From the NCBI GenBank assembly GCA_903928115.1, contig CAIYPP010000103.1:62001-126000 (forward strand): a DNA stretch of 64,000 bases, written 5' to 3'. Positions 53,598 to 61,175 of this stretch are shown piece after piece. Position 1 is the stretch's first letter. Every line of letters starts with the position of its first letter. Made by a program: the position numbers and the translations under genes. Below the pieces are notes generated by a model. The model saw only the letters and a list, made by a program, of their open reading frames with translations, searched no databases and was not told where the DNA came from. The stretch comes from an uncultured Planctomycetota bacterium (GTDB taxonomy: Bacteria > Planctomycetota > UBA1135 > GCA-002686595).

Positions 53598-54716
53598 TCA
53601 CGCGCCCAGCAGGGCCTCGCGCACCAGCGCCGTATCGATCGGTACAAACGTGCCCCGTGCCTGCCACAGCCGCGCGGATTGGGGCAGGTGCAGGTACACG
53701 GACCGTGCCACCGACAATGTCCGCTCCGGTTCGTGGGGCCAGTCGCACTCCGATGCGGCATCGCGCAGCCCCTTCGCCTCGTCGTCCTGGCGGCGACGCC
53801 AGCGCGTCAGGTGGTCGGCCGCCGCCAGGTAGTGGCGCTTGTCGTTGTTGCAGCCGTGGTGCGCCAGCACCAGATTGGCCAGGCTGTCGTCTGGATAGCG
53901 CGCCCACGGGATGAAGTGGTCCACTTCGGTCTTCGCGCCCGTGAGCGAAAGACGGCAGTAGAAGCACGCACCTGACTGCAGCTCGTGCAGTGCCCTGCGA
54001 ATCGGGGCGGCGGGCGTGCGCTGCGTGTCGAACAGGAAGGCCTCGATGCCGGGGTCGGACAGCACGCTGCGGTTGTAGCGCAGGATCCGATCCGCGAAGT
54101 GCCGACGCAGCAAGGGTCGCAGGAGCGGCCCGAACTGCACGAGGTGCTCGGCGGCGCCGTCTAGGATGAGGATGCGGTTGTCGAAGCCACGACCCGTGCG
54201 CTGATAGTCGCGGACGGCGCCCTGCGTGATGTGCTCGTCCCAGGCGATGCGGTAGATGAACGGCTCGTCTGTGTTCCCGAGGCGCTGCAGTCGAGGCAGC
54301 GGCATCTCGATCAGCTTCCATTCCACCTTCTCCACCAAGCGCTCGTACGCACTGGCATCAGCCGCGCGTGCCTGGTGCAGGCTGGCCGTGGCGGCATCCA
54401 AATGTCGCTCGCGGAACTTGCGCACCAGCGACACGATCTCGGCCTGCCCGGTATTGCTCTGTCGCAGCACCAGCGACGCATTGCCTTCTACAAACTCGCG
54501 GGTCTGGGGCCAGTAGATCTGCACCACCTTGTCGGCGAGCTGCCGCGTGGTCAGCATCGTCGTCGGCGCGCCCGATGCCTCGGCCGTCTCGATGCACAGG
54601 TCCAGCAACCCAAGCACCACAGCGAACTTGTACGTGGTGCTGTAGCTGGCCTCGTCGAGCAGCGTGAGCAGCCGCTCCGCGAAAGCTACAGCGCCAGTAT
54701 CGGCCGCCGCGCTCAC
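53598..54716 (-). CDS. HNH endonuclease domain protein
   Basis: A 372-residue protein with a C-terminal HNH nuclease domain: CFYCRLSLTGAKTEVDH, FIPWARYPDDSLANLV and HHGCNNDKR give a zinc-binding CxxC, the catalytic DH and the closing N/C residues. The N-terminal 230 residues contain a helical region (YSTTYKFAVVLGLLDL, KVVQIYWPQTREFVEGN) of unknown family that is typical of larger HNH proteins seen near defence genes. The GTG start overlaps the HIT gene stop by 4 bases (GTGA), so the two are translationally coupled. No restriction partner is present. Target unknown. Confidence 0.85.
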   Translation of the reverse strand: MSAAADTGAVAFAERLLTLLDEASYSTTYKFAVVLGLLDLCIETAEASGAPTTMLTTRQLADKVVQIYWPQTREFVEGNASLVLRQSNTGQAEIVSLVRKFRERHLDAATASLHQARAADASAYERLVEKVEWKLIEMPLPRLQRLGNTDEPFIYRIAWDEHITQGAVRDYQRTGRGFDNRILILDGAAEHLVQFGPLLRPLLRRHFADRILRYNRSVLSDPGIEAFLFDTQRTPAAPIRRALHELQSGACFYCRLSLTGAKTEVDHFIPWARYPDDSLANLVLAHHGCNNDKRHYLAAADHLTRWRRRQDDEAKGLRDAASECDWPHEPERTLSVARSVYLHLPQSARLWQARGTFVPIDTALVREALLGA

Positions 54717-55123
54717 GCGTCCTCCCAGTAGCGTGCCCGCTCGGGGATTACGCTGCGCACCCCGCCGCGTGGGTCCGGCACGTCGCCCACGTAGCGCGGA
54801 ATCACGTGCAGATGCAGGTGCAGAACCGTCTGCCCCGCCGCCACGCCGTCGTTGATGCCGATGTTGTAGCCGTTGGGCGCGTGGTCCTGCTCGATCTGCT
54901 GCCGCGCCAAAGCGATGCAGCGAGTGAGTGCCTCCCGCTCCTGTTCGGTGGCCTCCGTCCACCCCGCTACATGCCGCCTAGGCACGATCAGCGCGTGTCC
55001 CGGACTCAAGGGAAACCTGTCCCACAAGGCGAGCACGAGGTCATTCGTGAATATCACGCGTTCAGGGCCGACGGTGCAGAACGGACAATGTTCGGAAGTG
55101 GATTCGGAAGTCACGTTCGGCAC
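54713..55123 (-). CDS. HIT family protein
   Basis: A 136-residue histidine-triad nucleotide hydrolase or transferase. Seen: an N-terminal CPFC that usually binds zinc, FPLSPGHALIVPRRHV, NDGVAAGQTVLHLHLHVIPR with the HxHxHxx motif. The start is GTG at 55123. It is the first gene of a tightly coupled pair with an HNH nuclease, which makes a nucleotide-processing role in the same pathway plausible. Spacing to the next gene upstream (divergent) is 165 bases. Confidence 0.9.
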   Translation of the reverse strand: MPNVTSESTSEHCPFCTVGPERVIFTNDLVLALWDRFPLSPGHALIVPRRHVAGWTEATEQEREALTRCIALARQQIEQDHAPNGYNIGINDGVAAGQTVLHLHLHVIPRYVGDVPDPRGGVRSVIPERARYWEDA

Positions 55124-55288
55124 CGGAACACGACCATCATGCCACTGACCTCAATGCCGAAGCCACCGTCGAAGTGTGCCGAGTGGGAACCGCCGAGCCG
55201 CGACTCGCATGCGCGCATCGGGGCGGCGGATTTTGCGCAACTGGGGGGGTCGTGGCTGGTTGGTGGGGATGGGAGACTGGGCATCGCT

Positions 55289-57334
55289 ATGAAGATGATG
55301 GTCGCGTTGGTGCTGGGTTGGATGTTGCAGGCGGAGGCGCCGCGCTTTTTGGAGCCGGAGCTTGCGCCGTGCGAGGCTCCGGCGCAGGCGGCGTTGGAGC
55401 GGGCGGCGGCGTACAGCGAGGAGTACGCGGGGCGAGCGGTGCTCGTGATGAAGGATGGGGCGGTGATCTTCGAGCGCTATGCGAACGGCTGGAGCGCGGA
55501 GCGGCCCCATGCGTTGGCGAGCGGTACGAAGAGCTTTGCGGGCATCGTCGCGGCGGCGGCGGTGAGCGACGGGTTGGTGAAGCTCGACGAGCTCGTCGTC
55601 GACACGCTCGTCGAATGGAAAGACGATCCGCGCGCGGCGCGCATGACCGTGCGCAACTTGCTCGATCTCTCGTCGGGGCTGGAGCCCGAGAGCGAGCTGC
55701 TCGGGCGCTCGGGCTACGGCGTCAAGGACCTCGGTCCGCTGAATGACATCGCGGGCCGACTGCGCGGCGGCGCGCGCGAGAAGGCGCCGGAGGATTGGTA
55801 CGGCGCGGTGCTCGGCGTTCCGATCTCGCGCGAGCCGGGCACGGTCTTTCGCTATGGACCGTCGCACTTCTACGCGTGGGGCGCGCTGCTCTCGCGCAAG
55901 CTCGCGGCGTCCGAGCGCGCGGAGAAAACCTATTGGGACTACATGCGGGCTCGCGTGCTGCTTCCCGCGCAGGTCGACATTCCGAAGTCGCGCTTCGTGC
56001 TCGATCAAAAGGGTCAGCCGAACTTGCCGGGCGGCGCGCACCTCACCGCGCGCGAGTGGGCGCGCTTTGGCGAGTTTGTGCGTCAGGCTTGCACGGTCGA
56101 GCGCGCGGGCAAGGACGGAGCGAGCGAGCGCGTCGCGCTCGTCGATCGCAACGTGCTCGAGCTGTGCTTTGCGCCAAGCAAAGCCAACGCGCAGTACGGC
56201 CTGACGTGGTGGCTGCTCAACGGCGCGAGTGGCACGGGCGCGCAAGTCGCCGACGGTCCGCTGACGCGGCAGGCCGCGCAGCTCGACGCGATTCGCGATG
56301 CGGACGGCAAGATCCTTCCGATCGCCATGGCGGCGGGTGCTGGCAAGCAGCGGCTGTATCTGCTGCCGAAGCACGGGCTCGTGATCGTGCGCCTTGCGGA
56401 GATGTCGCGCGGTGGCACGGACTTCGACGACACGCGCTTCGTCACCACGTTGCTCGCGCTCGATGCAAAGAAGAGTGCGCAGCCCCCGAGTACCGCGAGT
56501 GCGATCTCATGGACCACGCCGGTCGCGCGCGGCCCGCGCATCGACTATCGCACGTTCGAGAGCGCTGCCGCGAAGGCGACCGTGAGCTACCACGTGTACA
56601 CGCCGCCGCAGTACGACACGGAGCGCGAGCGGCGTTTTCCGACGGTGTATTGGCTGCACGGCAGCGGTGGCGGCGGCGCCGGAGTCTCGCAGGCGGCGCG
56701 CGCATTCGGCGAGGCGATTGCGGCAGGGCGAATGCCGCCGACGATCGTGGTGTTCCCCAACGGACTCCCCGAGGGCATGTGGTGCGACTCGCACGATGGA
56801 CGCACGCCCGTTGAGACCGTGGTCGTGAAAGAGCTGCTCCCAGAGGTCGACCGCGTCTACCGGACGATCGCCTCGCGCGAGGGGCGGATCGTCGAGGGCT
56901 TCAGCATGGGTGGCTATGGCGCGGCACGGCTCGGCTTCGCGCACCCCCAGGTGTTCGGCGCGATCTCGATGCTCGCCGGTGGGCCGCTGCACCCCGACTT
57001 CGAGGTGCGGCGCGCTTCGCCCACGAGCCGCGACGAGCTGCTCGCCCGCGTGTGGGGCGACCTCGAGCGCTACCGCGCGGCCAGTCCGTGGCGGTTGGCG
57101 GAGCAGCACCTCGAGACGGCGCGCAGCCAGCCGCTGCGGATCGTCGTGGGGGAGCGGGACGAGACCTTCGAGTTCAACCGCGACTTCCACGAGCGGCTCC
57201 TCGCGCTGGGGCTCCCGCACGAGTACGTCCCGCTCCCGGGCGTCGCCCATGACCCCTTGGCCCTGCTCGCCGCCATGGGGGACCGCTTCTGGACCTTCCA
57301 CCAGCGCGTCTTCACCCCGCCCGAAGGCCGCTGA
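55289..57334 (+). CDS. Beta-lactamase-like / esterase fusion
   Basis: A 681-residue protein. A short N-terminal hydrophobic segment may be a signal (MMVALVLGWMLQAEA). Residues about 20-370 form a serine beta-lactamase/class C-like fold: SGTK at 78-81 (SxxK), YGPSHFY and a later conserved QYGLTWWLLNG. Residues about 395-680 form an alpha/beta-hydrolase of the esterase D or feruloyl type: WLHGSGGGGAGVS, nucleophile GFSMGGYG with Ser539, and GVAHDP with the histidine. The fusion suggests two linked hydrolytic steps outside the cytoplasm; substrate unknown. ATG at 55289 precedes the signal. Confidence 0.83.
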   Translation: MKMMVALVLGWMLQAEAPRFLEPELAPCEAPAQAALERAAAYSEEYAGRAVLVMKDGAVIFERYANGWSAERPHALASGTKSFAGIVAAAAVSDGLVKLDELVVDTLVEWKDDPRAARMTVRNLLDLSSGLEPESELLGRSGYGVKDLGPLNDIAGRLRGGAREKAPEDWYGAVLGVPISREPGTVFRYGPSHFYAWGALLSRKLAASERAEKTYWDYMRARVLLPAQVDIPKSRFVLDQKGQPNLPGGAHLTAREWARFGEFVRQACTVERAGKDGASERVALVDRNVLELCFAPSKANAQYGLTWWLLNGASGTGAQVADGPLTRQAAQLDAIRDADGKILPIAMAAGAGKQRLYLLPKHGLVIVRLAEMSRGGTDFDDTRFVTTLLALDAKKSAQPPSTASAISWTTPVARGPRIDYRTFESAAAKATVSYHVYTPPQYDTERERRFPTVYWLHGSGGGGAGVSQAARAFGEAIAAGRMPPTIVVFPNGLPEGMWCDSHDGRTPVETVVVKELLPEVDRVYRTIASREGRIVEGFSMGGYGAARLGFAHPQVFGAISMLAGGPLHPDFEVRRASPTSRDELLARVWGDLERYRAASPWRLAEQHLETARSQPLRIVVGERDETFEFNRDFHERLLALGLPHEYVPLPGVAHDPLALLAAMGDRFWTFHQRVFTPPEGR

Positions 57335-57513
57335 CAGGGTTCTGGGATTTTTTGCGACATCCCGTTCGGTCGGGCGCGACCCGCGGCTCTTCACCGTGTC
57401 GCCCGACCCGAGCTTCCAAGATGGGGGTGGCCCGAGCGGGACGACGACAGAGGCTTTGATTCTCCTAGGGATGGAAACGATCTGACTGCGACGTTGGTTG
57501 CTCTTCTTCTCCT

Positions 57514-57552
57514 GACGCGGGCCCGCCGGTAACGACGGGCCCGAGTCGTTTT
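57514..57552 (+). terminator. Intrinsic terminator upstream of the epimerase gene
   Basis: Stem CGGGCCCG/CGGGCCCG flanked by GAC/GTC, 10-base loop, followed by GTTTTC. Far from the preceding gene, see the structured region. Confidence 0.7.
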
Positions 57553-57679
57553 CTGTCCCTGTCGTATTTATCCAGCTTCCGAGCCCGGCGGACGGTGCCG
57601 TGGGGCGGGCGGCGGAGGTGGGCTCCAGAGCCGCGCTCGGGGGGGCCGATGGACGGGGCCTTCGGCGTTCTGGCCGGAG

Positions 57680-57685
57680 TAGGAT
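57680..57685 (+). promoter_or_regulatory. Possible -10 box (TAGGAT)
   Basis: TAGGAT 15 bases before the epimerase ATG at 57701. No good -35. Confidence 0.3.
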
Positions 57686-57700
57686 CCTCGGCACCCTTCC

Positions 57701-58669
57701 ATGGCCCACTACCTCGTCACCGGCGGCGCCGGATTCATTGGCTCGCACATCGCGAGCGGGCTCGTCGAGCGCGGCCACCGCGTGCGCGTCTTCGACAACC
57801 TCTCGACGGGGCTGCGCGAGAACCTCGCGCACCTGCCGAGTGGAGACGCGGGCAGCGGAGCGCAGGTCGAGCTGTGGGTCGGGGATCTGTGCGATGAGCG
57901 CGCGGTGAGCGCGGCCTGCGCGGGCGTCGACGGGGTCTTCCACGAAGCCGCGCAGGTCTCGGTGCCGCAGAGCGTCGCGCAGCCGATTCGCTCCTACGAA
58001 GTGAACGTGATGGGCACGCTGCGGCTGCTCGAAGGCTGCCGCACGCAGGGTGTGAAGCGCGTCGTCTTCGCCGCGTCTTCGGCGGCCTATGGCGATACGC
58101 CGACGCTCCCCAAGGTCGAGACGATGCCGCCTTCGCCGCTTTCTCCGTATGCGGCCGGCAAGGTGGCGGGCGAGCACTTGCTCGCGGCCTATGCGCACGT
58201 GCACGGGATGCACACGGTCGCGCTGCGCTACTTCAACGTCTTCGGCCCGCGCCAGCGCGACGACAGCCCGTACACCGGCGTGATCGCGATCTTCGCGCGC
58301 GCGCTGCTCGAAGGCCGCGCGCCGACGATCTTCGGCGACGGGCTGCAGACGCGCGACTTCAACTTCGTCGGGAACGTCGTGCACGCCAACCTGCTCGCCA
58401 TGGAGCGCGACGTGCCGCCCGGCAGCGTGATCAACATCGGCGCAGGCGAGTCGATCTCGCTGCTCGAGCTCTATCGCACGATGGCGGCCGAGCTCGGCGT
58501 CACGCTCGAGCCGCGTTTTGCGCCGCCGCGCGAGGGCGACGTGCGCGACTCACTCGCGTCGCTGGAGCGTGCGCGCGCGCTGCTCGGGTACGAGCCCGAG
58601 GTTCGCTGGCGAGAGGGTCTCTCGCGCACGCTCGCGTGGTACGCGCGGCAATCGGTCGGCCGCGCGTGA
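57701..58669 (+). CDS. NAD-dependent sugar epimerase/dehydratase (extended SDR)
   Basis: A 322-residue extended short-chain dehydrogenase acting on nucleotide sugars, for example a UDP-glucose 4-epimerase of the WbpP type. Seen: TGGAGFIGSHI for NAD binding, DNLSTGLRENL, catalytic YxxxK as SPYAAGKVAGE, ALRYFNVFGPRQ and FGDGLQTRDFNFV. Precise activity (epimerase or dehydratase) cannot be read. It would feed polysaccharide or glycan synthesis. Confidence 0.9.
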   Translation: MAHYLVTGGAGFIGSHIASGLVERGHRVRVFDNLSTGLRENLAHLPSGDAGSGAQVELWVGDLCDERAVSAACAGVDGVFHEAAQVSVPQSVAQPIRSYEVNVMGTLRLLEGCRTQGVKRVVFAASSAAYGDTPTLPKVETMPPSPLSPYAAGKVAGEHLLAAYAHVHGMHTVALRYFNVFGPRQRDDSPYTGVIAIFARALLEGRAPTIFGDGLQTRDFNFVGNVVHANLLAMERDVPPGSVINIGAGESISLLELYRTMAAELGVTLEPRFAPPREGDVRDSLASLERARALLGYEPEVRWREGLSRTLAWYARQSVGRA

Positions 58670-58678
58670 GTCCGGTGC

Positions 58679-58894
58679 TCAGCCCGCTTGGCGGGTGAAG
58701 CGGAAGAGGTCCGGCCAGCTCCACTTGCGGGCGCTGAAGCCCTCGTCGCGGGTGAGGACGAGGACGTAGTCGCAGTAGGGCTCGGGGCAGGCGAGCAAGA
58801 GCGCCGTCGCGCCTTCCTCGGGGCGACCTTGGGTCGGGCGCAGCGGCTGGTAGCAGCGGGGGCAGGCGTGGACGGTTTCGGCGGCGGGGGTCAT
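58679..58894 (-). CDS. Small zinc-ribbon protein
   Basis: A 71-residue protein with CPRC and CPEPYC pairs about 25 residues apart, a zinc ribbon that probably binds Zn or nucleic acid. The C-terminal region is aromatic and basic (ARKWSWPDLFRF). No family recognised. It is convergent with the epimerase gene, 9 bases apart. Confidence 0.65.
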   Translation of the reverse strand: MTPAAETVHACPRCYQPLRPTQGRPEEGATALLLACPEPYCDYVLVLTRDEGFSARKWSWPDLFRFTRQAG

Positions 58895-59209
58895 GGCTTG
58901 GGGGCGTCTCGGTCGGAGGGAGGCGCTCCCGTGGGCTCGGATCCCCGGGGTGTGCGGGGGAGTGGCTCCGTGGACCCAGACTTGGCGCTCGGCGTCGACC
59001 TGCGACGGCTTCGGCACTTTCGTCGAGGCCCCTGAAGACGCCGTGAAGATGGGCTCAAAGTCGGTCCCAAAGCGGGGTTGGGGCGGTGAGCCGGCGGGGG
59101 GATCCCGCAGGGCCGTCGGCGTGGTGTACGCTGTGGCGCTCAATATCCAGCCCGCAAGTCCTCGCGGCTCCTTCCGTGAGGCCGAAGCGGCGCCAACCAC
59201 CACTACGCC
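58895..59209. other. Divergent spacer, pckA promoter region
   Basis: 315 bases between the zinc-ribbon and pckA genes. A possible -10 box TACGCT is at 59127-59132, 77 bases before pckA; nothing else was recognised. Confidence 0.35.
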
Positions 59210-60889
59210 ATGACGACCACGACCCAGGCCCCGCAGGCCGACTTCAAGGCCGAGCTCGAGAAGCTCTTCGGGCTCAAGAGCGTCTCCTACAAGTACAACC
59301 TCTCGAAGGACGAGCTGTTCCACGAGGCGATCGCGAACGACCGCGGCCGCGTGAAGAAGGACGGCCCGAGCAACGCCCAGAAGGCGTTCGCGACCAAGCT
59401 CGGGACCAAGGGTCCGCTGGTCTACTACACCGACCCCGACTGCACGGGTCGCCGCGTCAAGGACACCTACGCGGTCTGCTGGCCCGAGGTCGAGGGCGAG
59501 ATCTGGTGGAAGGACGACGTCCAGCGCTACGACCCGGCCAAGTACGAGGCCCTGCTCGCCCGCGTCGTCGCGCACCTCAACGACAAGAAGGCGAACCTGT
59601 ACGTCAAGGACGTCTTCATGGGCGCGGACCCCGAGTTCGCGGTGCCCTACCGTTTCGTCGGCGAATACGCGACGCACGCGATGTTCGCCCACAACATGTT
59701 CCCCAAGGATCTGCCGGGCGTGAAGGACGTCGCGGCGCGCCGCTGGACGATGCTGAACGTGCCGTCCTTCGTGTGCGTGCCGGAGCGCGACGGCTGCCGC
59801 GCCGAGTGCGCGGTCATCATCGACATCAAGAACAAGATCTGCCTCGTCGCGGGCCGCATGGACTACTGCGGCGTCGTGAAGAAGACGATCTTCACGGTCG
59901 GCAACTACCTGCTGCCCAAGCAGGGCCGCCTCTCGATGCACTGCTCGGCCAACGTCGGTCCGCGCGGTGACGGTGCGATCCTGTTCGGCCTCTCGGGCAC
60001 GGGCAAGACGACGCTCTCGGCCGACCCCGACCGCCGCCTCATCGGCGACGACGAGACGATCTGGAGCGACAACGGCCTCTGCAACCTCGAAGACGGCTGC
60101 TACGCCAAGCTGATCGACCTCAGCAAGGAAGCGGAGCCCGTGATCGCCGCCGCGCTCTCCAAGCCGGGCACGATCATCGAGAACGTCCCGCCGCTGCCGG
60201 GCAAGACGATGGCCGAGTGCGACCCGCAGGAGCTCGACCTGACCGACAAGTCGATCACCGAGAACACGCGCTTCAGCTACCCGCTGTCCGCCAACCCCAA
60301 CGTGATGCCGGGCTCGCGCGGCCCGCACCCGGAGACGATCGTGCTGCTCACGGCCGATGCGTTCGGCGTGCTGCCGCCGGTGGCGATCCTCGACGCGGAG
60401 CAGGTCATGTACCACTTCGTCTCGGGCTTCACCGCCAAGCTCGCGGGCACCGAGATGGGCGTCACCGAGCCGAAGGCGGCCTTCTCGGCCTGCTTCGGCG
60501 CGCCGTTCATGAGCCACAAGCCGCCGGTCTACGCCAAGCTGCTCGCCGAGAAGATGCAAAAGCACAAGGCGCGCTGCATCCTGCTCAACACGGGCTGGAG
60601 CGGCGGTCCCTTCGGCGTCGGCAAGCGCATGTCGATCCAGCACACGCGCGCGCTGCTCAACGCGGCGCTCGCGGGTCAGCTCGACAACGTGCCGACCGAG
60701 CTGCACCCCGTGTTCAACCTGAAGATGCCGAAGTCCTGCCCCGGCGTTCCGGCCGAGGTCCTGAACCCGCGCAACACGTGGACGGACAAGGCGGCGTACG
60801 ACGCCGCGGCCACCAAGCTGCGCGACATGTTCAAGAAGAACTTCGACGACAAGGGCTTCGCTTCGCTCGGCATCAAGCCGGCGATGTGA
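59210..60889 (+). CDS. pckA: Phosphoenolpyruvate carboxykinase (ATP)
   Basis: A 559-residue ATP-dependent PEP carboxykinase, converting oxaloacetate plus ATP to PEP, CO2 and ADP in gluconeogenesis. Seen: GLSGTGKTTLSADP, the kinase-1 (P-loop) motif of the ATP type; IGDDETIWSDNG, the metal-binding Asp-Asp; GCYAKLIDLSKEAEP; and MSIQHTRALLNAALAG. The GTP-type signature is absent. The length is normal. A long GC hairpin follows the stop after 44 bases. Confidence 0.97.
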   Translation: MTTTTQAPQADFKAELEKLFGLKSVSYKYNLSKDELFHEAIANDRGRVKKDGPSNAQKAFATKLGTKGPLVYYTDPDCTGRRVKDTYAVCWPEVEGEIWWKDDVQRYDPAKYEALLARVVAHLNDKKANLYVKDVFMGADPEFAVPYRFVGEYATHAMFAHNMFPKDLPGVKDVAARRWTMLNVPSFVCVPERDGCRAECAVIIDIKNKICLVAGRMDYCGVVKKTIFTVGNYLLPKQGRLSMHCSANVGPRGDGAILFGLSGTGKTTLSADPDRRLIGDDETIWSDNGLCNLEDGCYAKLIDLSKEAEPVIAAALSKPGTIIENVPPLPGKTMAECDPQELDLTDKSITENTRFSYPLSANPNVMPGSRGPHPETIVLLTADAFGVLPPVAILDAEQVMYHFVSGFTAKLAGTEMGVTEPKAAFSACFGAPFMSHKPPVYAKLLAEKMQKHKARCILLNTGWSGGPFGVGKRMSIQHTRALLNAALAGQLDNVPTELHPVFNLKMPKSCPGVPAEVLNPRNTWTDKAAYDAAATKLRDMFKKNFDDKGFASLGIKPAM

Positions 60890-60933
60890 TCCGCTCCGGC
60901 CGGGCGCAAGCTCGGCTCGGAGCTCGATTCTCC

Positions 60934-60966
60934 CCGCGGGGGCGCGTGATGAACGCGCCCCCGCGG
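60934..60966 (+). terminator. GC hairpin after pckA
   Basis: Perfect 14-bp stem CCGCGGGGGCGCGT/ACGCGCCCCCGCGG with loop GATGA. Followed by TCGTT, so the T-tract is weak. Confidence 0.6.
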
Positions 60967-61175
60967 TCGTTGGGGAGCGTGGCGCTCGGTCTTCGCCGCG
61001 ACCTGCTGTCCGTGGGTTGCGGGATTTCAGCGCTGTGAGAGGATTTGTCGTGTAACGCGGCCATCGGACCTCGGATGAAACGGGGGCCGACTCTCGTTCC
61101 CAGCCCTCTGAAGCCCTGCCCCGACTGGGGGAGGTTTGCTCCGGCGGGCGCAACTACCCGACTTGAGGCCCTCCG

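Larger units (their letters stand above)
57335..57700. other. Structured intergenic region, possible small RNA
   Basis: A 366-base spacer. It holds a T6 tract (57348-57353), an inverted repeat GGTCGGGCG/CGCCCGACC (57368-57376 and 57400-57408) and a hairpin terminator at 57514-57552. The terminator is 180 bases from the nearest stop codon, so it may end a non-coding RNA. No coding sequence was recognised. Confidence 0.45.

Noticed and set aside
59210-60889. GTP-type PEP carboxykinase
   Set aside because: The kinase motif GLSGTGKTTLSADP and the IGDDE motif are of the ATP type.
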